Assembly: GCA_005402585.1 (NCBI GenBank)
Contig: BIFP01000021.1
Span: forward strand, 1 to 64,000
Source: Micromonosporaceae bacterium KJ-029
GTDB taxonomy: Bacteria; Actinomycetota; Actinomycetes; Mycobacteriales; Micromonosporaceae
Direction: 5' to 3'
Length of the DNA stretch: 64,000 bases
Shown here: piece after piece, positions 43,713 through 54,564 of the stretch
Position numbering within the stretch: position 1 is the first letter of the stretch
Layout of the letters: each line of letters begins with the position of its first letter
The notes under the pieces: model-generated
The model's database searches: none
Told to the model about the DNA's origin: nothing
What the model saw: the letters and a program-made list of their open reading frames with translations, nothing else
Made by a program: the position numbers and the translations under genes

Positions 43713-45374
43713 ATGCGTGCATCCAGGCCGAAGGTCGCCATCGCGGCCGTAGCGGTCGCGGCCCTCGCGGTAGCAGGCTGTGCCGAGAGCGACCGTGAAG
43801 GTTCCGGCGGTAGTAAGAAGGACACCCTCGTCTTCGGCGTCGCCGGAGACCCGAAGGTGCTCGACCCCACCATGGCGAGCGACGGTGAGTCGCTGCGCGT
43901 GGCCCGTCAGGTGTTCGAGACGCTCGTGCGTCCGGAGGAGGGCGGCACCAAGGTCAGCCCCGGTCTCGCCGAATCCTGGACGCCGGACGCCGCGGGCACG
44001 ACTTGGACGTTCAAGCTGCGGTCCGGCGTGAAGTTCCACGACGGCACCGACTTCAACGCCGAGGCCGTCTGCGTCAACTTCAACCGCTGGTTCAACGCCA
44101 AGGGCCTCATGCAGAGCCCGGACGTGACCGCGTACTGGCAGGACATCATGGGTGGCTTCGCCGCCAATGAGGACGAAACGCTCCCGCCGAGCCTCTTCAA
44201 GTCCTGCACCGCCACCGACCCCACGACGGTCGACCTGGCCTTCACCCGGGTCTCCAGCAAGATCCCGGCTGCCCTGATGCTGCCGTCCTTCTCCATCCAC
44301 AGCCCGAAGGCGCTGCAGGACTACGACGCCAGCAACGTCAGCGGCAGCGCGGACGACATCAAGTACCCCGCGTACGCGACCGAGCACCCGACCGGTACCG
44401 GTCCGTTCAAGTTCAAGTCCTGGGACGTCCCCAACAAGACGCTGACCCTGGAGCGGAACGAGGACTACTGGGGCGACAAGGCCAAGCTGAAGAGCCTGAT
44501 CTTCAAGACCATCTCGGACGAGAACGCCCGCAAGCAGGCGCTGCGCTCCGGTGACATCCAGGGCTACGACCTGGTCGGCCCGGCCGACGTCGAGCCGCTG
44601 AAGGGTGAGGGCTTCAACGTCCTGACCCGCCCGGCGTTCAACATCCTCTACCTGGCCATCAACCAGAAGGGGAACCCGAAGCTGGCCGACCTCAAGGTCC
44701 GGCAGGCGATCGCCCACGCGATCAACCGCCAGGCCCTGGTCGACTCGAAGCTGCCCCCGGGCGCCCAGGTCGCGGTGAACTTCTTCCCCGACACCGTCGA
44801 GGGCTGGAACGGCGACGTCACCAAGTACGACTACGACGTCGAGAAGGCCAAGGCGCTGCTGGCCGAGGCGGGTGCGTCGAACCTGAGCCTGCGGTTCCAC
44901 TACCCGACCGAGGTCACCCGGCCGTACATGCCGAACCCGAAGGACCTCTTCGAGCTGATCTCGGCGGACCTCCAGGCGGCCGGCATCAAGATCGAGGCGA
45001 TCCCGCTGAAGTGGAGCCCGGACTACCTCAACGCCACCACCTCCGGCAACAAGCACGACATCCACTTCCTCGGGTGGACCGGTGACTACGGCGACGGCTA
45101 CAACTTCATCGGTACCTTCTTCGACCGACAGAAGGACGAGTGGGGCTTCAACAACCCCGCCCTGTTCGAGAAGTTCAAGCAGGCGGACACCACCGCGGAC
45201 CAGGCGGCCAAGGTGGCGCTCTACAAGGAGCTGAACGCCGACATCATGAACTTCCTGCCGGGCGTGCCGATCTCGCACTCGCCGCCGGCGATCGTGTTCG
45301 GCAAGGACGTGACCGGGGTCAAGGCGAGCCCGCTCACCGACGAGCGGTTCTCCTCCGCCGAGTTCAAGTCCTGA
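43713..45374 (+). CDS. peptide/nickel-type ABC transporter substrate-binding lipoprotein
   Basis: 553 residues, SBP_bac_5 (cluster C) family. Lipobox ALAVAGC after a short signal. Signature LVRPEEGGTKVSPGLAESWTPDAAGTTWTFKLRSGVKFHDG near residues 75-115. Membrane-anchored receptor of oligopeptides. ATG 43713 with GAGGTGA upstream. First gene of a five-gene transporter; a strong hairpin follows it. Confidence 0.93.
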   Translation: MRASRPKVAIAAVAVAALAVAGCAESDREGSGGSKKDTLVFGVAGDPKVLDPTMASDGESLRVARQVFETLVRPEEGGTKVSPGLAESWTPDAAGTTWTFKLRSGVKFHDGTDFNAEAVCVNFNRWFNAKGLMQSPDVTAYWQDIMGGFAANEDETLPPSLFKSCTATDPTTVDLAFTRVSSKIPAALMLPSFSIHSPKALQDYDASNVSGSADDIKYPAYATEHPTGTGPFKFKSWDVPNKTLTLERNEDYWGDKAKLKSLIFKTISDENARKQALRSGDIQGYDLVGPADVEPLKGEGFNVLTRPAFNILYLAINQKGNPKLADLKVRQAIAHAINRQALVDSKLPPGAQVAVNFFPDTVEGWNGDVTKYDYDVEKAKALLAEAGASNLSLRFHYPTEVTRPYMPNPKDLFELISADLQAAGIKIEAIPLKWSPDYLNATTSGNKHDIHFLGWTGDYGDGYNFIGTFFDRQKDEWGFNNPALFEKFKQADTTADQAAKVALYKELNADIMNFLPGVPISHSPPAIVFGKDVTGVKASPLTDERFSSAEFKS

Positions 45375-45388
45375 TCTGAAGCACAGAC

Positions 45389-45422
45389 CGCGGGCGGGCG
45401 CTGACCACAGCGCCCGCCCGCG
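45389..45422 (+). terminator. intergenic hairpin after the binding-protein gene
   Basis: A 15-bp perfect stem (CGCGGGCGGGCGCTG, loop ACCA) between the receptor gene and the first permease gene. Such hairpins partly terminate or stabilise mRNA so that the binding protein is made in excess over the membrane parts. Confidence 0.8.
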
Positions 45423-45448
45423 ATCCTCAGCACCCCTTCGAGGCCGCC

Positions 45449-46453
45449 GTGTTCCGGTTCATCATCAGACGCCTGTTGCAGCTGATACCCACGCTGTTCG
45501 GGCTCTCCATCCTGTTGTTCATCTGGCTCCGGCGGCTGCCCGGCGGCCCCGAGACCGCGATTCTCGGCGAGCGGGGTACGCCCGAGATGCGTGCCGCGAT
45601 CCGCAACAACCTCGGCCTCGACGAGCCGATCCTGTTCCAGTACGGCCGGTTCGTGCGGCGGATGATCCGCCTCGACCTGGGCACCTCGATCTCGACCAAG
45701 CGCGAGGTCACCACCGAGTTCCTCCAGCGTTTCCCCGGCACTGTCGAGCTGACCATCACCGCTATGGTGATCGCGATCGGGATCGGCATCCCGCTGGGCT
45801 ACCTCGCGGCCCGTCGGCGTGGCCGGCTGCTGGATCACATGTCGGTCGGCGGCTCGCTGATCGGCATCTGCATCCCGGTCTTCTTCCTGGCGTACATCCT
45901 CAAGGCCATCTTCTCCGAGAACCTCGGCTGGTTCCCGTCCAGCGGCCGGCAGGACCCGACCCTCGGCGCCACCCGGATCACCAACTTCTTCGTCCTCGAC
46001 GGGCTGATGACCCGCGAGTGGGACGCCGCCGCCGACGCGCTCTGGCACCTGATCCTGCCGGGCATCGCGCTGGCCAGCATCCCGCTGGCGATCATCGTGC
46101 GGATCACTCGGGCCAGCGTGCTGGAGGTGCTCAACGAGGACTTCGTACGCACCGCCGAGGCCAAGGGCCTGACCGAGAACGTGGTCCGCCGCCGGCATGT
46201 GCTGCGCAACTCGCTGCTGCCGGTGGTCACCTCGATCGGCCTGCTCACCGGTGGTCTGCTCTCCGGCGCGGTGCTCACCGAGACCGTCTTCGCGTTCAGC
46301 GGTATCGGGGCGTTCGTCGCGGAGGCGATCAGCCAGCGCGACTACCCGGTGCTGATGGGCTTCATCATGATCATCGCGGTGGTGTACGTGCTGGTGAACC
46401 TGATCGTGGACCTCTCCTATAGCCTGATCGACCCGAGGGTGAGGGTCCGATGA
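45449..46453 (+). CDS. peptide ABC transporter permease (DppB type)
   Basis: 334 residues, six helices, N-terminal FRFIIRRLLQLIPTLFGLSILLF and the DppB-type LPGGP / GLDEPI elements. The EAA loop EDFVRTAEAKGLTENVVRRRHVLRNSL docks the ATPases. GTG 45449 after GAGG. The stop overlaps the next permease gene (ATGA). Confidence 0.93.
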   Translation: MFRFIIRRLLQLIPTLFGLSILLFIWLRRLPGGPETAILGERGTPEMRAAIRNNLGLDEPILFQYGRFVRRMIRLDLGTSISTKREVTTEFLQRFPGTVELTITAMVIAIGIGIPLGYLAARRRGRLLDHMSVGGSLIGICIPVFFLAYILKAIFSENLGWFPSSGRQDPTLGATRITNFFVLDGLMTREWDAAADALWHLILPGIALASIPLAIIVRITRASVLEVLNEDFVRTAEAKGLTENVVRRRHVLRNSLLPVVTSIGLLTGGLLSGAVLTETVFAFSGIGAFVAEAISQRDYPVLMGFIMIIAVVYVLVNLIVDLSYSLIDPRVRVR

Positions 46454-47412
46454 CGCTCATCAGCGGCAAGAAGAAGGAAAGGATCGACCGGCTCGCCGAG
46501 CTGGCCGCCCGGGACGATGAGCGTGGCGTCAGCCTCTGGCAGGAGGCCCTCCGCCGGCTGCGCCGCAACCCGGCCGCGATCGTCGGCGCGGTGGTCCTGG
46601 GCGTGTTCCTCGTCATCGCCATCGTCGGCCCCTTCCTCGTCCCGCACGCGCCCGAGGCGCAACTGTGGAAGGGCGAGGTCCGGGAGAACATCGGCTACAT
46701 TCCCGGCGCGCGTGCCGAGAACTGGTTCGGCGTCGACCACATCGGCCGCGACGAGTTCAGCCGCATGATCGTCGGAGCCCGGCAGACCCTCCTGGTCGGC
46801 GTGGTCGCGACGATGATCGGTCTGGCCGTGGGCTCGCTGATCGGCGGGATCGCCGGTGCCGCCGCCGGCCTCGGCGGTCGCTGGGGCCGGGCCGTCGACA
46901 ACGTCCTGATGCGCTTCATCGACATGCTGCTGGCCATGCCGAGCCTGCTGCTCGCGATCAGCATCGCGGCGATTCTGGGCGCCAGTCTCACCACAGTCAT
47001 GATCGCGGTGGGTACGGTCTCGGTTCCGGTCTTCGCACGACTGCTACGCGGGTCGATGATCGCGCAGTCCAACAGCGACTACGTTCTGGCCGCGACGTCA
47101 CTGGGCGTACGGAAACCGAAGATCGCGCTGGCCCACGTGGTGCCGAACTCGCTGGCCCCGGTGATCGTGCAGGCCACGCTCACGCTGGCCACGGCGATCA
47201 TCGAGGCCGCCGCACTCTCGTTCCTCGGTCTGGGTAACAACGACGCGTCCATCCCCGAGTGGGGCATGATGCTCGCCGACGCGCAGCGCTACATCGACAT
47301 CGCACCGCGACTGGCGATCCTGCCCGCACTCGGCATCATCATCACCGCGCTGGGCTTCACCCTGCTCGGTGAGGCGATGCGTGAGGCTCTCGACCCGAAG
47401 CTGCGGAAGTAG
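46450..47412 (+). CDS. peptide ABC transporter permease (DppC type)
   Basis: 320 residues. Cytoplasmic N-terminus (ISGKKKERIDRLAELAARDD), first helix, GVDHIGRDEFSRMIVGARQTL as in DppC, EAA loop SDYVLAATSLGVRKPKIALAHVVPNSLAP. ATGA overlap with the upstream permease gives coupled translation. Forms the translocation pore with its partner. Confidence 0.93.
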   Translation: MTLISGKKKERIDRLAELAARDDERGVSLWQEALRRLRRNPAAIVGAVVLGVFLVIAIVGPFLVPHAPEAQLWKGEVRENIGYIPGARAENWFGVDHIGRDEFSRMIVGARQTLLVGVVATMIGLAVGSLIGGIAGAAAGLGGRWGRAVDNVLMRFIDMLLAMPSLLLAISIAAILGASLTTVMIAVGTVSVPVFARLLRGSMIAQSNSDYVLAATSLGVRKPKIALAHVVPNSLAPVIVQATLTLATAIIEAAALSFLGLGNNDASIPEWGMMLADAQRYIDIAPRLAILPALGIIITALGFTLLGEAMREALDPKLRK

Positions 47413-47421
47413 GTTCCATCC

Positions 47422-48456
47422 ATGGCACTACTCGAAGTGGACGACCTCTCCGTCACCTTCGCCCGGCGCGGTCAGCGCGCCGTGCACGCCGTCGACGGGG
47501 TCTCCTTCTCCGTCGACGCCGGTGAGGTGGTCGGCCTGGTCGGCGAGTCCGGCTGCGGCAAGTCCGTGACCTCGCTGGCGATCATGGGGCTGCTGCCCAA
47601 GCAGCCCGGCCTGCGGGTGGGCGGCAAGGCGGTGTTCGACGGGACCGACCTGCTCCAGCTCGACGACCGTTCGCGGCGGGACATCCGGGGCCGGGACATC
47701 GCGATGATCTTCCAGGACCCGCTGTCGTCGCTCAATCCGGTCGTCCCGATCGGCCTTCAGGTGACCGAGGTGCTGACCCGGCACCGGGGGATGAAGGGCG
47801 ACGTGGCGACGAAGGAGGCCGCCCGGCTGCTCGACCGCGTCGGCATTCCCGACCCGACGCGGCGGCTGAAGGAGTACCCGCACCAGCTCTCCGGCGGGAT
47901 GCGCCAGCGTGCGTTGATCGCCATGGCGGTGGCCTGCCAGCCCCGGCTGCTGATCGCCGACGAGCCGACGACCGCCCTGGACGTCACCATCCAGGCGCAG
48001 ATCCTGGAGCTGTTGAAGGACCTGGTCCGGGACTCCGGCACCGCGCTGGTGATGATCACGCACGACCTCGGCGTGGTGGCGGGGATGTGCGACTCGATCA
48101 ACGTGCTGTACGGCGGCCGGGTGGTGGAGACCGCGCGGCGACGCCCGCTGTTCCGCGAGCCCCGGCACCCGTACACCGTTGGGTTGCTCGGTTCGGTGCC
48201 GCGCCTGGACGCCGGGCGTGGCGAACGGCTCAACCCCATCCCCGGTTCGGTGCGGGACCTGCTGCCCTGGCCAGACGGCTGCGCCTTCTCCCCGCGCTGC
48301 ACCCGCCGGCTGGACGCCTGCGTCGGCGAGCCCCCGGAGCTGGTGCTGGCCCACGACGGCCGCAGCTACCGTTGCGTCAACCCGGCCCCGGTGCCGGGCC
48401 TGGCGCGGGCCGCCGACGCGGCACCGGTGCCCGCCCCGCGCGAGGAGGAAAAGTAG
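47422..48456 (+). CDS. peptide ABC transporter ATP-binding protein (DppD type)
   Basis: 344 residues. Walker [10 protein letters not shown]-loop in [13 protein letters not shown], signature LSGGMRQR, Walker [13 protein letters not shown], switch His. The C-terminal oligopeptide extension has Cys ([14 protein letters not shown]... CVNPAP), a motif typical of DppD/OppD. ATG 47422, 9 bases after DppC. Confidence 0.94.
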   Translation: MALLEVDDLSVTFARRGQRAVHAVDGVSFSVDAGEVVGLVGESGCGKSVTSLAIMGLLPKQPGLRVGGKAVFDGTDLLQLDDRSRRDIRGRDIAMIFQDPLSSLNPVVPIGLQVTEVLTRHRGMKGDVATKEAARLLDRVGIPDPTRRLKEYPHQLSGGMRQRALIAMAVACQPRLLIADEPTTALDVTIQAQILELLKDLVRDSGTALVMITHDLGVVAGMCDSINVLYGGRVVETARRRPLFREPRHPYTVGLLGSVPRLDAGRGERLNPIPGSVRDLLPWPDGCAFSPRCTRRLDACVGEPPELVLAHDGRSYRCVNPAPVPGLARAADAAPVPAPREEEK

Positions 48457-48458
48457 CC

Positions 48459-48533
48459 ATGAGCGAGCGAACCATCAGGCTCAGCGCGGATGTGCCTCAG
48501 GACGGCATGCAGCGGAGCGGAGTGCCGGCATGA
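48459..48533 (+). CDS. 24-codon ORF linking the two ATPase genes
   Basis: GAGGAGGAAAAG precedes an ATG at 48459. The peptide is [20 protein letters not shown] followed by GVPA; its stop TGA (48531-48533) overlaps the ATG of the next ATPase gene. It may act only as a translational bridge or be part of a repeated element; an actual product is unproven. Confidence 0.45.
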   Translation: MSERTIRLSADVPQDGMQRSGVPA

Positions 48534-49636
48534 GCGAGCAGAGCGAATTCCTCGTCGAGGTACGAGACCTGAAGGTGCACTTCCCGATCAAGCGGGGGGT
48601 GCTGTTCGAGCGCACGGTCGGGCATGTCAAGGCCGTCGACGGGGTCGACCTGAGCATCCCGCGTGGCAAGACCTACGGTCTGGTCGGTGAGTCGGGCTGC
48701 GGCAAGTCCACCCTCGGGCGGGCGCTGCTCCAGCTCACCCCGCCCACCGCCGGTGAGGTGAGCTTCGACGGGGTCGAGCTGACCAAGCTGGCGCCGGGCA
48801 AGCTGCGCGCGATGCGCAAGCGGATGCAGATGATCTTCCAGGATCCGATGTCCAGCCTCGACCCGCGACAGAACGTCGAGTCGATCCTCACCGAGGGCCT
48901 GCAGGCGCACGGCATCGGCGGCGACCGGGACGGACGCCGGAAGATCATCGCCGAGACGCTGGACAAGGTCGGCCTGCCCCGGTGGGCGCTCTCCCGCTAC
49001 CCGCACGAGTTCTCCGGTGGTCAGCGGCAGCGCATCGGCATCGCCCGCGCCCTGGTGCTGGGGCCGGAGCTGATCGTCGCCGACGAGCCGGTCTCCGCGC
49101 TGGACGTGTCGATCCAGGCCCAGGTGGTCAACCTGCTCGACGAGTTGCAGGACAACCTCGGCCTGACCTACCTGGTGATCGCGCACGACCTGGCGGTGGT
49201 CCGGCACATCTCCGACACGGTCGGCGTGATGTACCTCGGCGGCCTGGTCGAGGAGGCGCCGAGTGACCGGCTCTACACCGAGCCGCTGCACCCGTACACC
49301 CGGGCGCTGATGTCGGCGGTGCCGGTGCCGGACCCGGACGTGGAGGACCGCCGGGAGCGGATCCTGCTCGCCGGCGACCTGCCCTCGCCGGCCAACCCGC
49401 CGTCGGGCTGCCGCTTCCACACCCGGTGCCCTTGGGCGCAGCCGACCCGCTGCGCCGACGAGCGGCCGGTGCTGCGGGAGATCGGCGGCAGCCGGGTCGC
49501 CTGTCACTTCGCCGAGCAGATCGCCAGCGGCGAACTGCGCCCGCACAAGGTGAGCGCGGAGATCGTCCGGCCGGAGGGTGAGGGCGACGAGCCCGGGGTG
49601 GTCTCCGCCCCCAGCGAGCCCGGCTCCTTCGTGTAA
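48530..49636 (+). CDS. peptide ABC transporter ATP-binding protein (DppF type)
   Basis: 368 residues. Walker [23 protein letters not shown], signature FSGGQRQR, Walker [13 protein letters not shown], oligo_HPY C-terminal part with [15 protein letters not shown]. Partner of the upstream ATPase. ATG 48530 overlaps the 24-codon ORF stop; GGAG lies upstream. The stop codon is the first part of the GTTAA repeat copy 2. Confidence 0.94.
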   Translation: MSEQSEFLVEVRDLKVHFPIKRGVLFERTVGHVKAVDGVDLSIPRGKTYGLVGESGCGKSTLGRALLQLTPPTAGEVSFDGVELTKLAPGKLRAMRKRMQMIFQDPMSSLDPRQNVESILTEGLQAHGIGGDRDGRRKIIAETLDKVGLPRWALSRYPHEFSGGQRQRIGIARALVLGPELIVADEPVSALDVSIQAQVVNLLDELQDNLGLTYLVIAHDLAVVRHISDTVGVMYLGGLVEEAPSDRLYTEPLHPYTRALMSAVPVPDPDVEDRRERILLAGDLPSPANPPSGCRFHTRCPWAQPTRCADERPVLREIGGSRVACHFAEQIASGELRPHKVSAEIVRPEGEGDEPGVVSAPSEPGSFV

Positions 49637-49687
49637 GGAGGGGCCCCTTCCTAACGCCTCGCGTATAGGAAGGGGCCCCTCTTAACA
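49634..49687 (-). repeat. GTTAA/GGGGCCC palindromic repeat, copy 2
   Basis: On the minus strand: GTTAAGAGGGGCCCCTTCC, then TATACGCGAGGCGTTAGGAA and GGGGCCCCTCC. Includes the stop codon of the DppF-type gene and lies between convergent genes. May act as a bidirectional terminator. Confidence 0.75.
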
Positions 49688-49699
49688 GACAGCCGCGCC

Positions 49700-50140
49700 T
49701 CAGCCCTCAGGGCGGTTGAGCAGGCCGACGGCGATGCTGTGCACCGCGTCCAGCCCGGCGGCGTCGTCCAGCGGCGCCTTGCCGCCGGTGACCACGTACC
49801 ACTCGTCGGCGTCCTTGTACTGCACGTGCAGGGTGACCTGGCCGTCGGCGTAGTCGGTGCGCAGGGTCAGCTCGCCGGTGACCACGCCGACCTCGTCGGT
49901 CATCACCCCGCCCGGCCCGGGCACGATGTCCGTGGTCCGGCTCTGTGGGCCGGTGGCGCCCCCAGCGTCGGCCGTCATCCCGGCGCCGGGCACCTCCACC
50001 TGGCCGGCTGCGGCGCCGTCGGCGGTCATCCCGGCCGTGGCCGAGCCGGATGGTGGGCTGCCGGTGGCCGCCCCCGCGTCCTCCCCGTCGCGGTCCGGCC
50101 CCGGACCGCCGTCGGCCCCGGTTACGGCTTGCTCTCCCAT
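49700..50140 (-). CDS. conserved hypothetical protein
   Basis: 146 residues. A Gly/Ala/Thr-rich disordered first half with repeated GMTAD is followed by a compact second half (VGVVTGELTLRTDYADGQVTL, then DEWYVVTGGKAPLDDAAGLDAVHS). No signal or helix. ATG 50140 lies 19 bases inside the 3' end of the upstream HNH gene, so the two are cotranscribed. No family recognised. Confidence 0.65.
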   Translation of the reverse strand: MGEQAVTGADGGPGPDRDGEDAGAATGSPPSGSATAGMTADGAAAGQVEVPGAGMTADAGGATGPQSRTTDIVPGPGGVMTDEVGVVTGELTLRTDYADGQVTLHVQYKDADEWYVVTGGKAPLDDAAGLDAVHSIAVGLLNRPEG

Positions 50141-50784
50141 GTGCAGCCCTCCAACATGTCGGTCAGCGCGGCCTTCTCGGCACTGGTCACCGTCAGCTGC
50201 CAGTGGTGTTTCACCGCTACCCAGTCACCGGCGTACTGGCACCAGTATGACCGGTTTGGTGGTTTCCACTGGGATGGATCCTGGTCACCCTTTGACCGGT
50301 TGGAGGACGCGGAAACCGCAAAGAGCTGCGGCCGGTCGAGGTCGTTGGCGAAGTCGCCGCGTTTCGAGTCGTCCCACTCGTCGGCCCCGGAGCGCCAGGC
50401 GTTGGCCAGTGGGACCATGTGGTCGATGTCCACGCTGGACGGGTCGGTGAAAGTGCGTCCGTCGTAGACGCTCTCCCACCGGCCGCCCACCACGTTGCAG
50501 CCGGAGTGCTCGATGTCCTTGCCGTCGCGCTCCAGCACCGTGTCGCGGACGTCGCAGTTCTTGCCGGTCTTACGCCAGTGCGGGAAGCGGTTGCGGCTGT
50601 AGCCCCGCATCGCGCCGGCTTCGGCGACGGTGAGCTGGGAGAGCATCTGGGTGGCGGTGCCGCTGCCGTCGCTGGTCGACGGTGCCTCCGGCTCCTCCAA
50701 CGGGACGCAACCGGCCGCGCCGAGGGTCAGCGCCGCGGCGAGCGCGAGCGCTCCCAGGGCGCGTGGTCCTGATCTGGTACGCAC
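50122..50784 (-). CDS. HNH endonuclease family lipoprotein (DUF1524-like)
   Basis: 220 residues. Lipobox LTLGAAGC after a signal peptide, so exported and lipid-anchored. The nuclease part has DIDHMVPLANAWRSGADEWDD and later NRSKGDQDPSQWKPP, the His/Asn elements of the beta-beta-alpha metal fold, and paired Cys (CDVRDTVLERDGKDIEHSGC). Likely an extracytoplasmic nuclease. GTG 50784, GAGAGG upstream. Overlaps the following unknown gene by 19 bases. Confidence 0.85.
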   Translation of the reverse strand: MRTRSGPRALGALALAAALTLGAAGCVPLEEPEAPSTSDGSGTATQMLSQLTVAEAGAMRGYSRNRFPHWRKTGKNCDVRDTVLERDGKDIEHSGCNVVGGRWESVYDGRTFTDPSSVDIDHMVPLANAWRSGADEWDDSKRGDFANDLDRPQLFAVSASSNRSKGDQDPSQWKPPNRSYWCQYAGDWVAVKHHWQLTVTSAEKAALTDMLEGCTWESKP

Positions 50785-50891
50785 AGGCGACACCTCTCCA
50801 GCTTGGGGCTTTCGGCGATCCCGCACAGTACCCGGGCGAGGTTTCGGCGTTTCGTGGTGTCTGGCACATGGCGCACGGCAGATTGGTAGCC

Positions 50892-52376
50892 ATGTCCGCA
50901 CCCGCGCCAGCCCTGCGATTGGGAACCCCCGCCGGCCGAGGCACCCTGGCCGCCGCCGTACTCGCCTCCGGCATGGTGTTCCTGGACACCACCGTGGTCA
51001 ACGTGGCGCTGCCCCGGCTCGGTGCCGAACTCGGCGCCTCAGTAGCAGGACTACAGTGGACGATCAACGGGTACCTGCTCACGCTCGCGGCGTTCGTCCT
51101 GCTCGGCGGGGCGCTGGGCGACCGGTTCGGGCGGCGACGGATCTTCCTGCTCGGCGTGGTCTGGTTCAGCAGCGCCTCGGTGCTCTGCGGGTTGGCCCTG
51201 TGGATCGACTGGCTGGTGGCCGCGCGGTTCCTCCAGGGTATGGGCGGTGCCCTGCTGGCCCCGGGCTCGCTGGCGCTGCTCCAGTCCAGCTTCCACCCCG
51301 ACGACCGGGCGAAGGTGATCGGGGCGTGGTCGGGTCTGTCCGGCGTCTCCACCGCGCTCGGCCCGTTCGTCGGTGGCTGGCTGATCGACGCGCTCTCCTG
51401 GCGGTGGATCTTCTTCCTGAACCTTCCGTTGGCGGTGCTCGTGGTGCTGGCCACCGTCCGCTGGGTGCCGGAGAGCCGGGACGAGAGCGCCACCCGTACC
51501 CAGGGCCCGGGCCGGCGGGCGCGCCGGTTCGACGTGGCCGGCGCGGTGCTCGGCGCGCTCGCCCTGGCCGGTGTCACGTACGCCCTGGTCGACGCTCCCG
51601 GCAAGGGCCTGCAATCGCCACAGATCGCGGTGGCGGCCCTGGTCGCGGTCCTAGCCGCGGTGGCATTCGTGCTGGTGGAGCGGCGTCGCGGGGAGACCGC
51701 GATGCTGCCCACCGGGCTGTTCGGCAGCCGGCTGTTCTCGGTGCTGAACCTCTTCACCGTGCTGGTCTACGCCGCGCTCGGCGGCTTCACCTTCTTCTTC
51801 TCCGTCTACCTGCAGAACGTGGTCGGCTGGTCGGCCTTCCGCACCGGCCTGGCCCTGCTGCCGATGACCCTGTTGCTGCTGGTCGGCTCCCCGGGAGCCG
51901 GCGCGTTGTCGGCGAAGATCGGGCCGCGGCTGCCGCTGACCGTGGGACCGGTGCTGGCCGCCGCCGGTCTGTTGCTGCTGCGCGAGGTCGAGCCGGGCGC
52001 GTCGTACTGGCGACAGGTGCTACCCGGTGTCGCGCTGTTCGGGGCCGGGCTGACCCTGGTGGTGGCGCCGCTGACCGCCTCCGTGCTGGCCGCCGTCGCG
52101 GACCGCTTCGCCGGGGTGGCGAGCGGCTTCAACAACGCCGCCTCCCGGGTGGGTGGCCTGCTCGCGGTGGCTGCCCTGCCGTTGCTGGTCGGGCTCACCG
52201 GCACCGGGTACGAGCAACGCCCCGAACTGGCCACCGCCTACCGGGGCGCCCTGCTCTGGTGCGCCGGGCTGCTGCTGGCCGGTGCCGTCATCGCCGCCGT
52301 GCTCGTCCACCGACCGACCCGCAAGCCGCCACCGGCCCAGCCCTGCCACTCGTTGCCGGTCTCCACCCCGAAATAG
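50892..52376 (+). CDS. MFS transporter, DHA2 (14-helix drug exporter) family
   Basis: 494 residues with about 14 helices. DHA2 motifs: FLDTTVVNVALPRLGAELGA (motif D1), LGDRFGRRRIFLLG (motif A), motif C LSGVSTALGPFVGGWLID with WRWIFFLNLP. Proton-coupled exporter of toxic compounds, substrate unknown. ATG 50892; in-frame ATG at 50868 is also possible. Divergent from the HNH gene. Confidence 0.9.
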   Translation: MSAPAPALRLGTPAGRGTLAAAVLASGMVFLDTTVVNVALPRLGAELGASVAGLQWTINGYLLTLAAFVLLGGALGDRFGRRRIFLLGVVWFSSASVLCGLALWIDWLVAARFLQGMGGALLAPGSLALLQSSFHPDDRAKVIGAWSGLSGVSTALGPFVGGWLIDALSWRWIFFLNLPLAVLVVLATVRWVPESRDESATRTQGPGRRARRFDVAGAVLGALALAGVTYALVDAPGKGLQSPQIAVAALVAVLAAVAFVLVERRRGETAMLPTGLFGSRLFSVLNLFTVLVYAALGGFTFFFSVYLQNVVGWSAFRTGLALLPMTLLLLVGSPGAGALSAKIGPRLPLTVGPVLAAAGLLLLREVEPGASYWRQVLPGVALFGAGLTLVVAPLTASVLAAVADRFAGVASGFNNAASRVGGLLAVAALPLLVGLTGTGYEQRPELATAYRGALLWCAGLLLAGAVIAAVLVHRPTRKPPPAQPCHSLPVSTPK

Positions 52377-52388
52377 CCGGGTGGGGGT

Positions 52389-52443
52389 GCAAGGAAGGGC
52401 CCCTTGTTAACGCATTCTGCATAGCAGGGGACCCCTGTTAACG
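52389..52443 (-). repeat. GTTAA/GGGGCCC palindromic repeat, copy 3
   Basis: On the minus strand: CGTTAACAGGGGTCCCC, TGCTATGCAGAATGCGTTAA and CAAGGGGCCCTTCCTTGCA. Lies 12 bases past the MFS stop, in opposite orientation to copy 4. Confidence 0.78.
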
Positions 52444-52513
52444 ACACATCCCCGCAATCCGGCGCCGACCCAGCGGGCGGCGCCGGATTGCCGCAACGAG
52501 CGCCCGGCGCGGT

Positions 52514-52566
52514 GAGAAGGGTTCCCTTCTATGCACCAGGCGTTAATAGGGGGCCCTTCCTTGCAC
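52514..52566 (+). repeat. GTTAA/GGGGCCC palindromic repeat, copy 4
   Basis: AGAAGGGTTCCCTTCTATGC, then GCGTTAATAGGGGGCCC and TTCCTTGCACC. It ends directly before the leuA stop codon. With copy 3 it forms an inverted pair around a 70-base spacer between convergent genes. Confidence 0.78.
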
Positions 52567-52567
52567 C

Positions 52568-54343
<1,776 letters not shown>

Positions 54344-54422
54344 TCATGTGACGTCAGCAGTGGAGGTCGGCAGCATTGCCGAGCGGAAAGATCCGGAACA
54401 GTGCTGGCGGCGCGGTTCGACT

Positions 54423-54458
54423 CCGCGACGAGGTGCCGGCCGTCAGGCCTCGTCGCGG
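54423..54458 (-). promoter_or_regulatory. leuA attenuator hairpin
   Basis: An 11-bp perfect stem CCGCGACGAGG/CCTCGTCGCGG. One arm is the last codons of the leader peptide, so a ribosome stalled at the Leu codons would alter its folding. About 100 bases separate it from leuA. Confidence 0.6.
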
Positions 54459-54487
54459 CAACCAAGGAGAAGGTGCGCCTGCCACAT
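54443..54487 (-). CDS. leucine-rich leader peptide of leuA
   Basis: ATG ... TGA encoding MWQAHLLLGCRDEA, with three consecutive leucines (CTT CTC CTT). It lies 117 bases upstream of leuA and its 3' half overlaps the attenuator stem. This is the classic arrangement of ribosome-mediated attenuation of leucine genes. The ribosome site is weak (AGGG 10 bases upstream). Confidence 0.7.
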   Translation of the reverse strand: MWQAHLLLGCRDEA

Positions 54488-54564
54488 GACAGGGTGACCC
54501 TACGTGATGGGGTCGGGTCTGGGAAGGCGCGTCCGGAATTTGAGACGGATTTCGCAGGCGGTGG

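Noticed and set aside
43713-49636. Nickel transporter annotation for the ABC system
   Set aside because: The binding protein is a generic SBP_bac_5 receptor with nothing pointing to nickel; the peptide-type call is safer.
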